In this document: positions 16,911-25,930 of the stretch, in pieces
How positions within the stretch are numbered: the stretch's first letter is position 1
Layout of the letters: every line of letters starts with the position of its first letter
Assembly: GCA_021323675.1 (NCBI GenBank)
Contig: JAJPKP010000021.1
Coordinates: forward strand, 62,001-126,000
DNA: 64,000 bases
Source of the DNA: Pseudomonadota bacterium
Lineage (GTDB): Bacteria; Desulfobacterota; Binatia; Binatales; Binataceae
Direction of reading: 5' to 3'
Made by a program: the position numbers and the translations under genes
Notes under the pieces: model-generated
Databases searched by the model: none
What the model was told of the DNA's origin: nothing
What the model saw: the letters and a program-made list of their open reading frames with translations, nothing else

Positions 16911-17795
16911 ATGGCCAGCCAGCAACTCGCCAAGGTCCTCGAAATATTGGCCGCTCAGCCTTCGAACCCCAACGCGCCCATCGAGAAGATGCGCGCGGGG
17001 ATGGAGAAGGTCGCCGAGCGCGTCGGCCCCGAGATTTCGTGCACGCCAGTGGATGCGGGCGGGGTGCCGGGCGAATGGATAGTCGCGCCGAACGCCGCTT
17101 CGGACCGCGCAATCCTGTACCTGCATGGCGGCGGCTACGTGATGGGCTCGGTAAACACGCATCGCGCGATGATCGGTCGAATCAGCCGAGCCGCGCAGGC
17201 GAGAGTTCTCGCGATCAATTATCGTCTCGCGCCGGAGCATCCCTTTCCCGCCGCTGTCGAGGACGCGACCGCGGCGTACCGCTGGATGCTGGCACAGGGC
17301 TGCCGGGCCGAGAGACTCGCGATCAGCGGCGATTCGGCGGGCGGCGGACTGGTTTTCGCCGCTCTGGTCGCCCTGCGCGATTCCAAAACTCCCCTGCCTG
17401 CCGCGGCCGTTCCAATCTCGCCATGGACCGATCTCGCCGCGACTGGAGCTTCCCTGGTGACGCGCGCGAACGCCGATCCGATGGTGGGTCGCGAGGGGCT
17501 GGTGCCGATGGCCCGGCATTACGCCGGCTCGAACGATCCCCGCAATCCGCTGATATCTCCGCTCTATGCCGACCTGCGCGGGCTTCCGCCGACGCTGATT
17601 CACGTCGGCGACGCGGAGATTCTGCTGGATGACTCGACGCGAATCGCGGATCGGGCGAAGGCCGCCGGCGTGGATGTGACGCTGGAAGTGTGGCCGGAGA
17701 TGATCCACGTATGGCACGTGTTCGCGAAAATTCTTCCCGAGGGGCAGCAGGCGATCGATCGCATTGGCGAATTTGTCATCGCGCATACGAAGTGA
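16911..17795 (+). CDS. Alpha/beta hydrolase, HSL-type esterase
   Basis: A 294-residue HSL-family esterase with HGGGY (72-76), the nucleophile elbow GDSAGG (Ser142) and C-terminal Asp/His in VGDAEILLDD and EMIHVWH. Start ATG 16911 has GGGAG upstream. It has the same length as its divergent neighbour but is clearly a different subgroup (LAPEHPFPAAVEDATAAYRW region). The next gene overlaps its end by 32 bases. A short-chain ester or amide substrate is likely for this family; the exact one is unknown. Confidence 0.91.
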   Translation: MASQQLAKVLEILAAQPSNPNAPIEKMRAGMEKVAERVGPEISCTPVDAGGVPGEWIVAPNAASDRAILYLHGGGYVMGSVNTHRAMIGRISRAAQARVLAINYRLAPEHPFPAAVEDATAAYRWMLAQGCRAERLAISGDSAGGGLVFAALVALRDSKTPLPAAAVPISPWTDLAATGASLVTRANADPMVGREGLVPMARHYAGSNDPRNPLISPLYADLRGLPPTLIHVGDAEILLDDSTRIADRAKAAGVDVTLEVWPEMIHVWHVFAKILPEGQQAIDRIGEFVIAHTK

Positions 17796-18510
17796 CGAAG
17801 CTCGCGCCGACCTGACAAGCCCGGATTTCCAAAATAGCGCGGCGCGATCGCTCGAACGGCTGCAATCGCGGGTTCGCGGATGCACGCGATGCGCCGCGCT
17901 GGTACGATGCCGCACGCAGCCCGTTCCCGGCGACGGGGACGTGCCGGCGGCGGTTGCGTTCGTGGGAATCGCACCGGGGCGCTTTGGCGGCGATCGCACC
18001 GGCACGCCGTTCAGCGGCGATCGGTCAGGCCGGCTCCTGCGCGAGATGATTGCCCGCGCGGGGCTCGATCGCGTTTTCATCACGAACCTGGTTCGATGCA
18101 ACCCGCGGGACGCTCGGGGGCGAAACCGCGATCCCGGCGGCGATGAAGTTTCCAATTGCCGCGGCCATCTCGCCGCCGAACTGGCCATCGCGCGGCCGCG
18201 CGTAATCGTGTGCCTGGGACGGATAGCATGGAAGGAGTTGGCCGGCGCCGCGAATCCATTCAGCCCCAAAATTCCACCGATGAAACGCGCCGACGGCACA
18301 CTCCTCTATCCGATGTACCATCCCGCGTACGTAAACCGCGGCGCATATTCGCTCCGGCGTTACAGTCGCGACTTCAAGCGGCTCGCGGACCTGGTCGGGT
18401 CGTCTCACGTTTCGCACTCCGAGAAAAGCGACCCCGGCCAGCGTGCAGCGATCGCACAAAAGCCGTTGTCCTCCGGCATTTCCCGTGAGATAGACTCTGT
18501 CTGTTCCTGA
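17764..18510 (+). CDS. Iron-sulfur uracil-DNA glycosylase, family 5-like
   Basis: A 248-residue glycosylase that would remove uracil and perhaps other deaminated bases from DNA. Four cysteines suited to a 4Fe-4S cluster are C40 and C43 (CTRC), C112 (RCNP) and C132 (NCRGHL). Motif A reads VGIAPGRFGGDRTGTPFSGDRSG, closer to family 5 (GLAP...NRTGR.FTGD) than to family 4 (GEGPG). Motif B is HPAYV (H186). Start is uncertain: TTG 17764 overlaps the esterase gene by 32 bases and has no good ribosome binding site. The last 40 residues are low-complexity and unlike the family. Confidence 0.88.
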   Translation: MANLSSRIRSDEARADLTSPDFQNSAARSLERLQSRVRGCTRCAALVRCRTQPVPGDGDVPAAVAFVGIAPGRFGGDRTGTPFSGDRSGRLLREMIARAGLDRVFITNLVRCNPRDARGRNRDPGGDEVSNCRGHLAAELAIARPRVIVCLGRIAWKELAGAANPFSPKIPPMKRADGTLLYPMYHPAYVNRGAYSLRRYSRDFKRLADLVGSSHVSHSEKSDPGQRAAIAQKPLSSGISREIDSVCS

Positions 18511-20342
18511 TGATTCGGCCGGAGGGCCGCGCCGTCCGGATCGTGTGCATAATGGCCTCACCAAAGATCGCGGTAGCGGCGCCCGCGCAAGCGCCGCAGG
18601 AAAAATCGGAACGACTTTCCTGGAAGGTCAAGCTGCTGTACGGCGCGCCGAACTTCGCGGGCGCCGCGCTCGTCATCCCGATCCTCGTCAACATGCCGAA
18701 GTTCTACGCCGACGTGGTCCTGGTGCCGCTCGGCTACCTGGCGATCGCGATCGCGCTGGCGCGATCGCTCGATGCGCTCAGCGACCCGGTCGTGGGATGG
18801 ATTTCGGACCGGACGCGCACGCGGCTTGGACGGCGGCGGCCGTTCCTGATCTTCGGCCCGCCGCTGTGCGGGTTGGCGTTCTGGGCGATGCTGAGTCCGC
18901 CGCGCGCGATGACAGGAAACCATGCGGCGCTGTGGTTCGCGATCACTTTTACTCTGTACTTCATTTTTCACACCATCTATGCGCTGCCCCACTACGCCCT
19001 GGGACCTGAGCTGACTCTCGACTACAACGAGCGATCGAGCCTGTTCGGAGTGCGCGAGTCGTTTACGATTCTCGGAACGATCGTTGCCGCCGCCGCGCCG
19101 GGGGTGATGATGAAGACGCTGGGATGGGATGAGCGGCGCGTCTTTTCCGTCATCGGCGTTACCTTCGCCATCCTGCTGACCAGCCTGTACTGGCTGCTGG
19201 CCTGGCAGGTGCGGGAGCGCGCGGAATTTGCGGTTCGCGAGTCGAATCCGTTCGTGCCCGGCGTGCGGCGCGCTTTGCGCAATCGGCCGTTTACGATCTT
19301 GCTTGCGAGCTACGTGGTTTCATCGATCACCGGCGCAATTCCCGCGACACTGTTGCCGTTCTTCAATGCTTACGTGCTTCAGCCGACCAATCCCAACCTG
19401 TGGCTGTCGGTGGAACTGCTCGCGTATTTCGGACTCGGATTCCTGTGCTTGCCTCTCTGGGTCGCCGCATCGAAGCGCTTTGGCAAGCTTCCGACCTGGC
19501 TAGCCAGCTTCGTGATGAACATCAGCGGAGGGGGCGCGATGTTCTTTCTGGGCAAAGGCGATCTCGCGGGCCTGCTCGTACTCATCGCATGGGCGGGAGC
19601 GGCGTTCGGGGCCGGGCTGTTCCTGGGGCCCTCGATGCAGGCGGACGTGATCGATTACGACGAGCTCTACACCGGCAAGCGGCGCGAGGCGCAGTACACC
19701 GCCTTCTGGAGCATCCTGCCGAAATTCGTGGCGATCCCGAGCGCGGTCGTGCCGATCGCGGTGCTCGGCGAGTTGGGCTATGTTCCCAATGCGGTGCAGT
19801 CCGCGCAGGTTGTGATCGCAATCAAGGCGATGTTTGCGCTTTTGCCCGCGCTCTGCGCCGTGCTGGCATTCGTCCTTGCCTGGAAATTTCCGATCACGGA
19901 AAAAATTCATCGCGCGATCCTCGACGGCATCGCACGCCACGCAAAGGGGCTGGACGCGATCGATCCGCTGACGGGACGATCGGTGCCGCCGCCGGAGGCC
20001 GGTCCGGTGGATGAAGCGACCGGATGGTTTCTGGATTATTTTTCAGCCGGCGAACTGCGCCGCTATTTAAACCATCGCGGAGAAAAATCGCCGCTGCGCG
20101 ACGTGACGGTTTCCGCCGCGATTGCGATCGCGATTTCCGCGGTCGCCGCGCTCTACGCGATTTCCTGCGCCCGCTCGTCGGGCACCGACCCCGGCGCGAT
20201 TGCGTCGTTGAGCGTGGTCGCGGCCGGATTCGCGCTGGCCGTGTTCGTATTTCATCTGTTGCGTATCGGCGCGGCCTTGCGGCTTGGCGCGGGCGCGGTG
20301 CCGCACGCGGTCATCCGCGCCCATCTCGAAGGCTCAGCCTGA
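18510..20342 (+). CDS. GPH-family (MelB-like) sugar:cation symporter with C-terminal extension
   Basis: Major facilitator of the glycoside-pentoside-hexuronide family with about 12 helices. The signature DALSDPVVGWISDRTRTRLGRRRPFL (residues about 87-112) is clear, as is the second-half YDELYTGKRREAQYTAFWS. At 610 residues it is about 150 longer than usual; the extra part is a soluble linker (PLTGRSVPPPEAG) and two more predicted helices near the end. The start ATG 18510 shares a base with the glycosylase stop codon; MASP at 18552 is an alternative. The substrate is unknown, though the glycolytic and pentose phosphate genes just downstream on the other strand make a sugar plausible. Confidence 0.9.
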   Translation: MIRPEGRAVRIVCIMASPKIAVAAPAQAPQEKSERLSWKVKLLYGAPNFAGAALVIPILVNMPKFYADVVLVPLGYLAIAIALARSLDALSDPVVGWISDRTRTRLGRRRPFLIFGPPLCGLAFWAMLSPPRAMTGNHAALWFAITFTLYFIFHTIYALPHYALGPELTLDYNERSSLFGVRESFTILGTIVAAAAPGVMMKTLGWDERRVFSVIGVTFAILLTSLYWLLAWQVRERAEFAVRESNPFVPGVRRALRNRPFTILLASYVVSSITGAIPATLLPFFNAYVLQPTNPNLWLSVELLAYFGLGFLCLPLWVAASKRFGKLPTWLASFVMNISGGGAMFFLGKGDLAGLLVLIAWAGAAFGAGLFLGPSMQADVIDYDELYTGKRREAQYTAFWSILPKFVAIPSAVVPIAVLGELGYVPNAVQSAQVVIAIKAMFALLPALCAVLAFVLAWKFPITEKIHRAILDGIARHAKGLDAIDPLTGRSVPPPEAGPVDEATGWFLDYFSAGELRRYLNHRGEKSPLRDVTVSAAIAIAISAVAALYAISCARSSGTDPGAIASLSVVAAGFALAVFVFHLLRIGAALRLGAGAVPHAVIRAHLEGSA

Positions 20343-20405
20343 CGGGCCGGTGACGGTTGCCGATGCCGGCGCTGAACGCGCCCTCGGCCCCCTTCTCCGC
20401 AGCCG

Positions 20406-21395
20406 CTACAACATACCCGCTGACAAAGCGGCGGCGCGAGCCGCTCCGAAGAGCGCGGTACTGTCGTTGAGGATGACCTTGACGGGAATTGCCGCGAGCA
20501 TGTCACCCATCCGGCCCTTGTTCGTGAAAGAGCGCATGAAAGCGGGCTCTCTCAGCTTTGCGACGATTCTGGGCGCGATTCCTCCCCCGATAAAGATGCC
20601 GCCGGTAGCCATCACCTTAAGCGCCAGGTTCGCGGCCTCCGCGCCGAGGGCGGCTACCATAACCTCGAACGCCAACTCGCACAAACGCGACTTCCCTTCG
20701 AGTGCGGCGTCGGTGATGACCGCGGGCGCGTTGCCGCGTTCGAGGTCCCGGGCGAGCCAGTCCGGTTCCTCGGCGCGGCCGGTCTCTCGCAGAAAGCGGT
20801 AGATATTGACGATGCCCTGGCCGGAAAGGACCCGCTCCCAGCTCACGTGGCCGAATCGTTTTCGCATCCACGAAAGCATCTCGGTCTGAAGTTCGTCGGC
20901 GGGAGCGAAGTCGGTATGCCCTCCTTCACACGCGAATGGACGCAGCGTCCGGCCATCGAAGTAGAGTCCGGCCTCGCCAAGCCCCGTGCCGGGTGAAATC
21001 ACCGCAGCGTTGCCTGAAGGATCCGGCGCGCCGGCGTTGAGCACGGCGAAGTCTTTGTCTTCGAGGAGCGCGATTCCCCAGGCGTTCGCCTCCAGATCGT
21101 TGACGATACCGACGCGGTCGATTTTGACTAGCCACGCCAGCGAAGCGCTATCGACGGTCCATCCGAGATTCGGCATCAAAGCGCGGCCGTTGCGCACGGG
21201 TCCGGCGATCCCGAAGCAGGCCGCGCGAATCCCGGCGGAGGGATTCGCGCTTAGAAACTCACTCAACGCGCTTTCGAGACTCCGGTGCTCGCGGGTCGGA
21301 TAGATGCGCTCGCAGACGAGTTTGGGGCGGCGGTCGTCAACCTCGAAGATGGCGATCCGCGCGTTGGTGCCGCCGATATCGCCCGCCAGGATCAT
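20406..21395 (-). CDS. glk: Glucokinase (Glk family)
   Basis: Phosphorylates glucose to glucose-6-phosphate with ATP. The protein has 329 residues with the ATP phosphate loop LAGDIGGTNARIAIFE at the N-terminus, catalytic Asp in GIVNDLEANAWG, ISPGTGLGEAGL, and the metal-site region EGGHTDFAP. It belongs to the E. coli-type Glk group, not the ROK group. It is the last gene of a minus-strand operon with tkt, tal and gnd, beginning 37 bases after gnd, and would feed glucose carbon into the oxidative pentose phosphate branch. Confidence 0.94.
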   Translation of the reverse strand: MILAGDIGGTNARIAIFEVDDRRPKLVCERIYPTREHRSLESALSEFLSANPSAGIRAACFGIAGPVRNGRALMPNLGWTVDSASLAWLVKIDRVGIVNDLEANAWGIALLEDKDFAVLNAGAPDPSGNAAVISPGTGLGEAGLYFDGRTLRPFACEGGHTDFAPADELQTEMLSWMRKRFGHVSWERVLSGQGIVNIYRFLRETGRAEEPDWLARDLERGNAPAVITDAALEGKSRLCELAFEVMVAALGAEAANLALKVMATGGIFIGGGIAPRIVAKLREPAFMRSFTNKGRMGDMLAAIPVKVILNDSTALFGAARAAALSAGML

Positions 21396-21432
21396 CAGCG
21401 AGCTGCCTTTCAGTGACCTTCAGAGCCAGCGG

Positions 21433-22449
21433 TCATTTGGTCTTTTCCAGATGTCCGCCGAACTCATAGCGCATCGCGGAGAGCAGCTTGTCGGCAAAAT
21501 CCGCCGCGCCGCGCGAGCTGAAGCGTTCGTAGAGCGCCGCGCTGAGAACGTAGGCGGGCACGCCCTCATCAATAGCGGCATCCACCGTCCATCGTCCCTC
21601 GCCCGAATCCGAAACGCGCCCGGCAAATTTCTTGAGCTGCGGATCATCGAGCAACGCCTGCGCGGTAAGGTCGAGCAGCCACGAAGCGATCACGCTGCCG
21701 CGACGCCACACTTCGGCGATTTCCGTCATGTTGAAGTCGTACTGATAATGCTCCGGTTCGCGCAGCGGCGTGGTTTCCGCATCGACCGCGCCGTGCTGCT
21801 TGCCGACATTGGCGTGATGCAGGATGTTCAGGCCTTCCGCGTAGGCGGCCATGATCCCGTATTCGATCCCGTTGTGAACCATCTTGACGAAATGGCCTGC
21901 GCCGTTGGGGCCGCAATGCAGATAGCCATGCTCCGCGGTCGAGGGCTTGGCTTTTTCGCGTCCGGGAGTGCGCGGAGCGGAGTCCATCGGCGGCGCGAGC
22001 GTCGCAAACAGCGGATCGAGATGTTTCACGGCCTCGGGCTCTCCGCCGATCATCTGGCAGTAGCCGCGTTCGAGTCCCCATACTCCGCCGCTGGTGCCGG
22101 AATCGACGTAGTGGATGCCCTTGGCCTTCAGCGCCTTGGCGCGGCGAATATCGTCGATGTAGTACGAATTGCCGCCGTCGACGATGATGTCGTCCTTTTC
22201 GAAGCGCCTGGTGAGTTCGGCGAGCGTATTCTCGACCGCGGCCGCCGGCACCATCATCCAGGTCACGCGCGGCTTCTTGAGCTTTTTCGTGAAGTCATCG
22301 AGCGAGTCGGCGCCGATGGCGCCCTCTTTGACCAGTTCGGCGATCGCTGCCTTGCTCATGTCAAAGACGACACACTCGTGGCCGCCGCGCAAAAGCCGCC
22401 GAACCATGTTGGCGCCCATTCTGCCCAGACCGATCATGCCCATCTGCAT
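21433..22449 (-). CDS. gnd: 6-phosphogluconate dehydrogenase, decarboxylating (short type)
   Basis: Converts 6-phosphogluconate to ribulose-5-phosphate, CO2 and reduced NAD(P). The protein has 338 residues, matching the short GndA/YqeC-like group rather than the 470-residue form. The nucleotide-binding GLGRMG is at 7-12, the substrate loop SGTSGG at 118-123 and the catalytic Lys-Asn in FVKMVHN (K189, N193). The frame is open to 22515, but ATG 22449 is chosen because AGGAGAA precedes it. The central part contains an extra loop (PPMDSAPRTPGREKAKP). Confidence 0.94.
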   Translation of the reverse strand: MQMGMIGLGRMGANMVRRLLRGGHECVVFDMSKAAIAELVKEGAIGADSLDDFTKKLKKPRVTWMMVPAAAVENTLAELTRRFEKDDIIVDGGNSYYIDDIRRAKALKAKGIHYVDSGTSGGVWGLERGYCQMIGGEPEAVKHLDPLFATLAPPMDSAPRTPGREKAKPSTAEHGYLHCGPNGAGHFVKMVHNGIEYGIMAAYAEGLNILHHANVGKQHGAVDAETTPLREPEHYQYDFNMTEIAEVWRRGSVIASWLLDLTAQALLDDPQLKKFAGRVSDSGEGRWTVDAAIDEGVPAYVLSAALYERFSSRGAADFADKLLSAMRYEFGGHLEKTK

Positions 22450-22511
22450 TTGACAGTTCTCCTCTCGGAAAATGCTTGGCGCAGCGCCGGCGGGAAGCCG
22501 CCGGCTGGCGA

Positions 22512-23633
22512 TCACGCCTTGCTTTCTTTTTCAACCGCGGCGAGTAGCTGGTCGAAGGCGTCGGCAAACAGCTTGACGCCCTCAACGACGAGCTGGTCGG
22601 TCACGCTTTTCATCGAGATTCCCGCGCGTTCGAGAGCGCCCATCGTTTCGTGCGCCTGATCGATGCCGTCGGTCAGGCTTGCGCGCGGGACGCCGTGCTG
22701 CCTGAACGCATCCATCGTCGCGGGAGGGATGGTGTTAACCGTATCGGGCCCGATGAGCTCCTCGATATACATCACGTCGCGATACTTCGGATTTTTGGTG
22801 CTGGTGCTGGCCCACAGCAGGCGCTGAGACTGCGCGCCCTTCGCGGCGAGAGCGCGAGCCTGCTCGCTGCGGCAGATCTTCTCGTAAAGCTGGTAGGCAA
22901 GCTTTGCGTTGGCGACCGCGACCTTTCCCTTCAGGCCCTCCAGCATCGCGCGCTCCGCGCTGGAAGGTCCGTTCGATGCGAGGCGCTTGTCGATGGTGGC
23001 GTCCACCAGGGTGTCGATCCGGCTTACGAAAAAGCTCGCGACACTGGCGATGCCGGAAATGTCGCCGCCCGTCTTCGCCCGATCCGCGAGCCCGGCGATG
23101 TAGGCATTGGCGACCGCTTCGTAAGCGCTTTGCGCGAAAAGCAGCGTGACGTTGACGTTGATCCCTTCCGAGATGAGCTGGCGGATCGCGGGAATTCCGG
23201 CCTCGGTAGCGGGCACCTTGATCATCACGTTAGGCCGGCCGACCGCCTTCCACAGCCGGCGCGCCTCGTCGATTGTCTCGCTCGTCTGGTTGGCGAGATA
23301 CGGCGACACTTCGAGGCTTACGTAGCCGTCGCGCCGTTTGGTTTCCTCGTAGACCGGGCGCAGCACGTCGGCTGCGTCCTGGATGTCCGCGATCGCGAGC
23401 GTTTCGTAGAGCTGCATCGGCGAGGAAGCGGCCTTCGCTGCCGCCGCGAGCGACTGTTTGTAATCGTCGCTGCCCGCGATCGCTTTTTCAAAAATCGCGG
23501 GGTTCGAGGTGACGCCGGCCAGGCCGTCCGCATCGACCAGGCGGCGCAGCTCGCCGCTCTTGATCAGGTTACGGCGAATAAAATCGAGCCATACCGATTG
23601 TCCGTAGTTGCGCAGGTCCTTAAGAGGATTCAT
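22512..23633 (-). CDS. tal: Transaldolase
   Basis: Non-oxidative pentose phosphate enzyme moving a dihydroxyacetone unit between sugar phosphates. The protein has 373 residues, typical of the long bacterial Tal group. TSNPAIFEKAI is at 42-52 and the Schiff-base lysine is K139 in NVMIKVPAT. Start ATG 23633 has GGAGAAA upstream; the frame is open further but that part overlaps the transketolase gene. It begins 25 bases after tkt, so the two are clearly co-transcribed. Confidence 0.95.
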   Translation of the reverse strand: MNPLKDLRNYGQSVWLDFIRRNLIKSGELRRLVDADGLAGVTSNPAIFEKAIAGSDDYKQSLAAAAKAASSPMQLYETLAIADIQDAADVLRPVYEETKRRDGYVSLEVSPYLANQTSETIDEARRLWKAVGRPNVMIKVPATEAGIPAIRQLISEGINVNVTLLFAQSAYEAVANAYIAGLADRAKTGGDISGIASVASFFVSRIDTLVDATIDKRLASNGPSSAERAMLEGLKGKVAVANAKLAYQLYEKICRSEQARALAAKGAQSQRLLWASTSTKNPKYRDVMYIEELIGPDTVNTIPPATMDAFRQHGVPRASLTDGIDQAHETMGALERAGISMKSVTDQLVVEGVKLFADAFDQLLAAVEKESKA

Positions 23634-23658
23634 TCGCGCTTTCTCCATCTCCCACCGT

Positions 23659-25719
23659 TCAGCGGTTTCTTGCGATTGCTTCCCTGGCCGCCTCGACGAC
23701 CTTGTCCGGCGTGAAGCCAAACCTCTTCTGCAGCGCCTTGAGCGGCGCCGAAGCGCCGAAAGTGTGCATGCCGATTCCGTGGCCCCCGATACCAGTATAA
23801 TACGACCATCCCATCAGCGATGCCTGCTCGACCGCCACCCGCGCGCGCACGTCGGGCGGCAGCACCTCCGCGCGGTACGACTCGGGCTGGCGTTCGAAAA
23901 TCTCCCACGAAGGCATGCTGACCACGCGCGCGCGGATGCCGTCCGCGCTGAGCTTCTCGTACGCATCGATGCACAGCGCGACCTCGCTCCCGGTCGCCAT
24001 CAGGATAACCTCCGGCTTGCCGCCCTTCGCATCGGCAAGCACGTAGGCGCCCTTCGCGATGCCGGCGGCGGAAGCGTATTTCGTCCGATCGAGCGTCGGC
24101 AGGTTCTGGCGGCTCAGAATGAGGCAGACGGGCTCGTGCTGCAGCCGCATGATCACGCGCCAGGCCTCGGCGACTTCGTTCGCGTCGCAGGGGCGAAGCA
24201 CGATCAGGTTGGGGATCGCGCGCAGCGAGACGAGCTGCTCGATCGGCTGATGGGTCGGGCCGTCCTCGCCGAGGCCGATCGAATCGTGCGTGAAAACATA
24301 GACGACGGGAACTTCCATCAATGCCGCGAGGCGGATGGCGGGTTTGCAATAGTCGCTGAAGATCAGAAAGCCGCTCCCGAACGGGCGGATCTTGCTCAGC
24401 GCCAATCCGTTGAGCACCGCGCCCATCGCGTGCTCGCGGATTCCGAAGTGGAAATTGCGCCCTCCCCGGTTGGCCGCATTGAAGTCGCCGGCGCCATCGA
24501 ATGTGAGCCGCGTCTTGGTCGAGGGCGCAAGGTCGGCGGCGCCGCCGATGAGCCACGGGACGTTCTTTGCGATTGCGTTGAGGACCTTGCCCGAAGAATC
24601 GCGGCTGGCAAGCCCCTTGGGATCGGCGGGAAAGGCCGGGATGTCCTTGTCCCATCCGTCGGGCAGCTCGCGGCGCTGCATGCGATTGATAGCGTCGGCA
24701 AGCTCGGGATACTTCGCCCGATAATCCTCAAGGGCGGTGTTCCACGCACTGCTGAGCTCGCGGCCGCGTTTTCCGACGTTGGCATCAAAGTTCTCGCGCA
24801 CTCCGTCGGGCACCAGGAATTTCGCATCCTCAGGCCATCCGTAGTTGCGCTTCACAAGGCGTATTTCATCTTCGCCCAGCGGCTCGCCGTGCGCCGCGCT
24901 GGTGTCCTGCTTGTTGGGAGATCCGTACGCGATATGGCTGTCGACGATTATGAGCGTCGGGCGATCGTTGGTTTCCAAAAAGACGCGGAAGGCGCGCTCG
25001 AGCATGTCGAGATCGTTTGCATCGCCCACCCGCGTTACGTTCCATCCGTAACCGATGAACCGCGTGGCGACGTCGTCGCTGAAGGCCAGTTCGGTGTGCC
25101 CTTCGATCGTGATGTGGTTGTTGTCGTAGATCCAGCAGAGGTTTGAAAGCTTGAGATGGCCGGCCAGCGACGCGGCTTCGTTCGAAACCCCTTCCATCAT
25201 GCATCCGTCGCCGCACAGCGCGTACACGTTGTAGTTGAACATCTCGAAGCCCGGGCGATTGAAATTGCTGGCCTGCCATAGCCCCGCGATCGCCATCCCG
25301 ACGCTGGTCGCGACTCCCTGTCCCAGCGGCCCCGTGGTCGTTTCCACGCCCGAGGTCCAGTGATACTCGGGATGGCCCGGGCAGCGGCTGTCGAGCTGGC
25401 GAAAGTGCTTGATGTCGTCGAGCGAGACGGTGGGCTTGCCGACGATCTCGTATTGCGGATCGACCGCGAGCACTCCCGCCAGATGCAGCATCGAATAAAG
25501 CAGCATCGAGGCATGCCCGGCGGACAGCACGAAGCGATCGCGATTCGGCCAGATGGGATCTTTCGGATCGAACCGCAGAAACCGCTGCCACAGGCAATAT
25601 ACGACCGGCGCCATCGCCATCGGAGTGCCCGGATGGCCCGAGTTGGCCTGCTGAACGGCGTCGATCGAGAGAGTGCGGATAGTGTTGATGCAGAGGTTAT
25701 CAATCGGAGAGTTCGCCAT
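23659..25719 (-). CDS. tkt: Transketolase
   Basis: Thiamine-diphosphate enzyme moving two-carbon units between sugar phosphates. The protein has 686 residues, full length. HPGTPMAMAP (29-38) and SAGHASMLLY (67-76) line the active site; the TPP motif runs from GDG (170-172) to DNN (199-201); IREHAMGA with its catalytic Glu lies in the pyrimidine domain. ATG 25719 is chosen over GTG 25728 because AAGAGGTGA then sits at normal spacing. It leads the tkt-tal-gnd-glk operon. Confidence 0.96.
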   Translation of the reverse strand: MANSPIDNLCINTIRTLSIDAVQQANSGHPGTPMAMAPVVYCLWQRFLRFDPKDPIWPNRDRFVLSAGHASMLLYSMLHLAGVLAVDPQYEIVGKPTVSLDDIKHFRQLDSRCPGHPEYHWTSGVETTTGPLGQGVATSVGMAIAGLWQASNFNRPGFEMFNYNVYALCGDGCMMEGVSNEAASLAGHLKLSNLCWIYDNNHITIEGHTELAFSDDVATRFIGYGWNVTRVGDANDLDMLERAFRVFLETNDRPTLIIVDSHIAYGSPNKQDTSAAHGEPLGEDEIRLVKRNYGWPEDAKFLVPDGVRENFDANVGKRGRELSSAWNTALEDYRAKYPELADAINRMQRRELPDGWDKDIPAFPADPKGLASRDSSGKVLNAIAKNVPWLIGGAADLAPSTKTRLTFDGAGDFNAANRGGRNFHFGIREHAMGAVLNGLALSKIRPFGSGFLIFSDYCKPAIRLAALMEVPVVYVFTHDSIGLGEDGPTHQPIEQLVSLRAIPNLIVLRPCDANEVAEAWRVIMRLQHEPVCLILSRQNLPTLDRTKYASAAGIAKGAYVLADAKGGKPEVILMATGSEVALCIDAYEKLSADGIRARVVSMPSWEIFERQPESYRAEVLPPDVRARVAVEQASLMGWSYYTGIGGHGIGMHTFGASAPLKALQKRFGFTPDKVVEAAREAIARNR

Positions 25720-25820
25720 GGTAATCACCTCTTATCGACATACTGCGGGGGAACTCCGGGCAGGCAGGCAACCCGGGCTCACCGCCACCGATGCCGTGCG
25801 ACGCCTAAAGGATACACTTC

Positions 25821-25834
25821 CGGTCGAGCGACCG
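25821..25834. promoter_or_regulatory. Palindrome upstream of the pentose phosphate operon
   Basis: CGGTCG-AG-CGACCG (25821-25834) is a perfect palindrome with a two-base centre, about 100 bases upstream of the tkt start. It could be an operator for the operon. In GC-rich DNA such short palindromes also arise by chance. Confidence 0.25.
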
Positions 25835-25930
25835 CAGCAGCACGCTCGACTCACTTATCATCGGCACTGTGAACAGCGATTGTCACTACTATTTCGAAGG
25901 TATGTCGATAGTCGCGGCAAGCCGGTTCGA

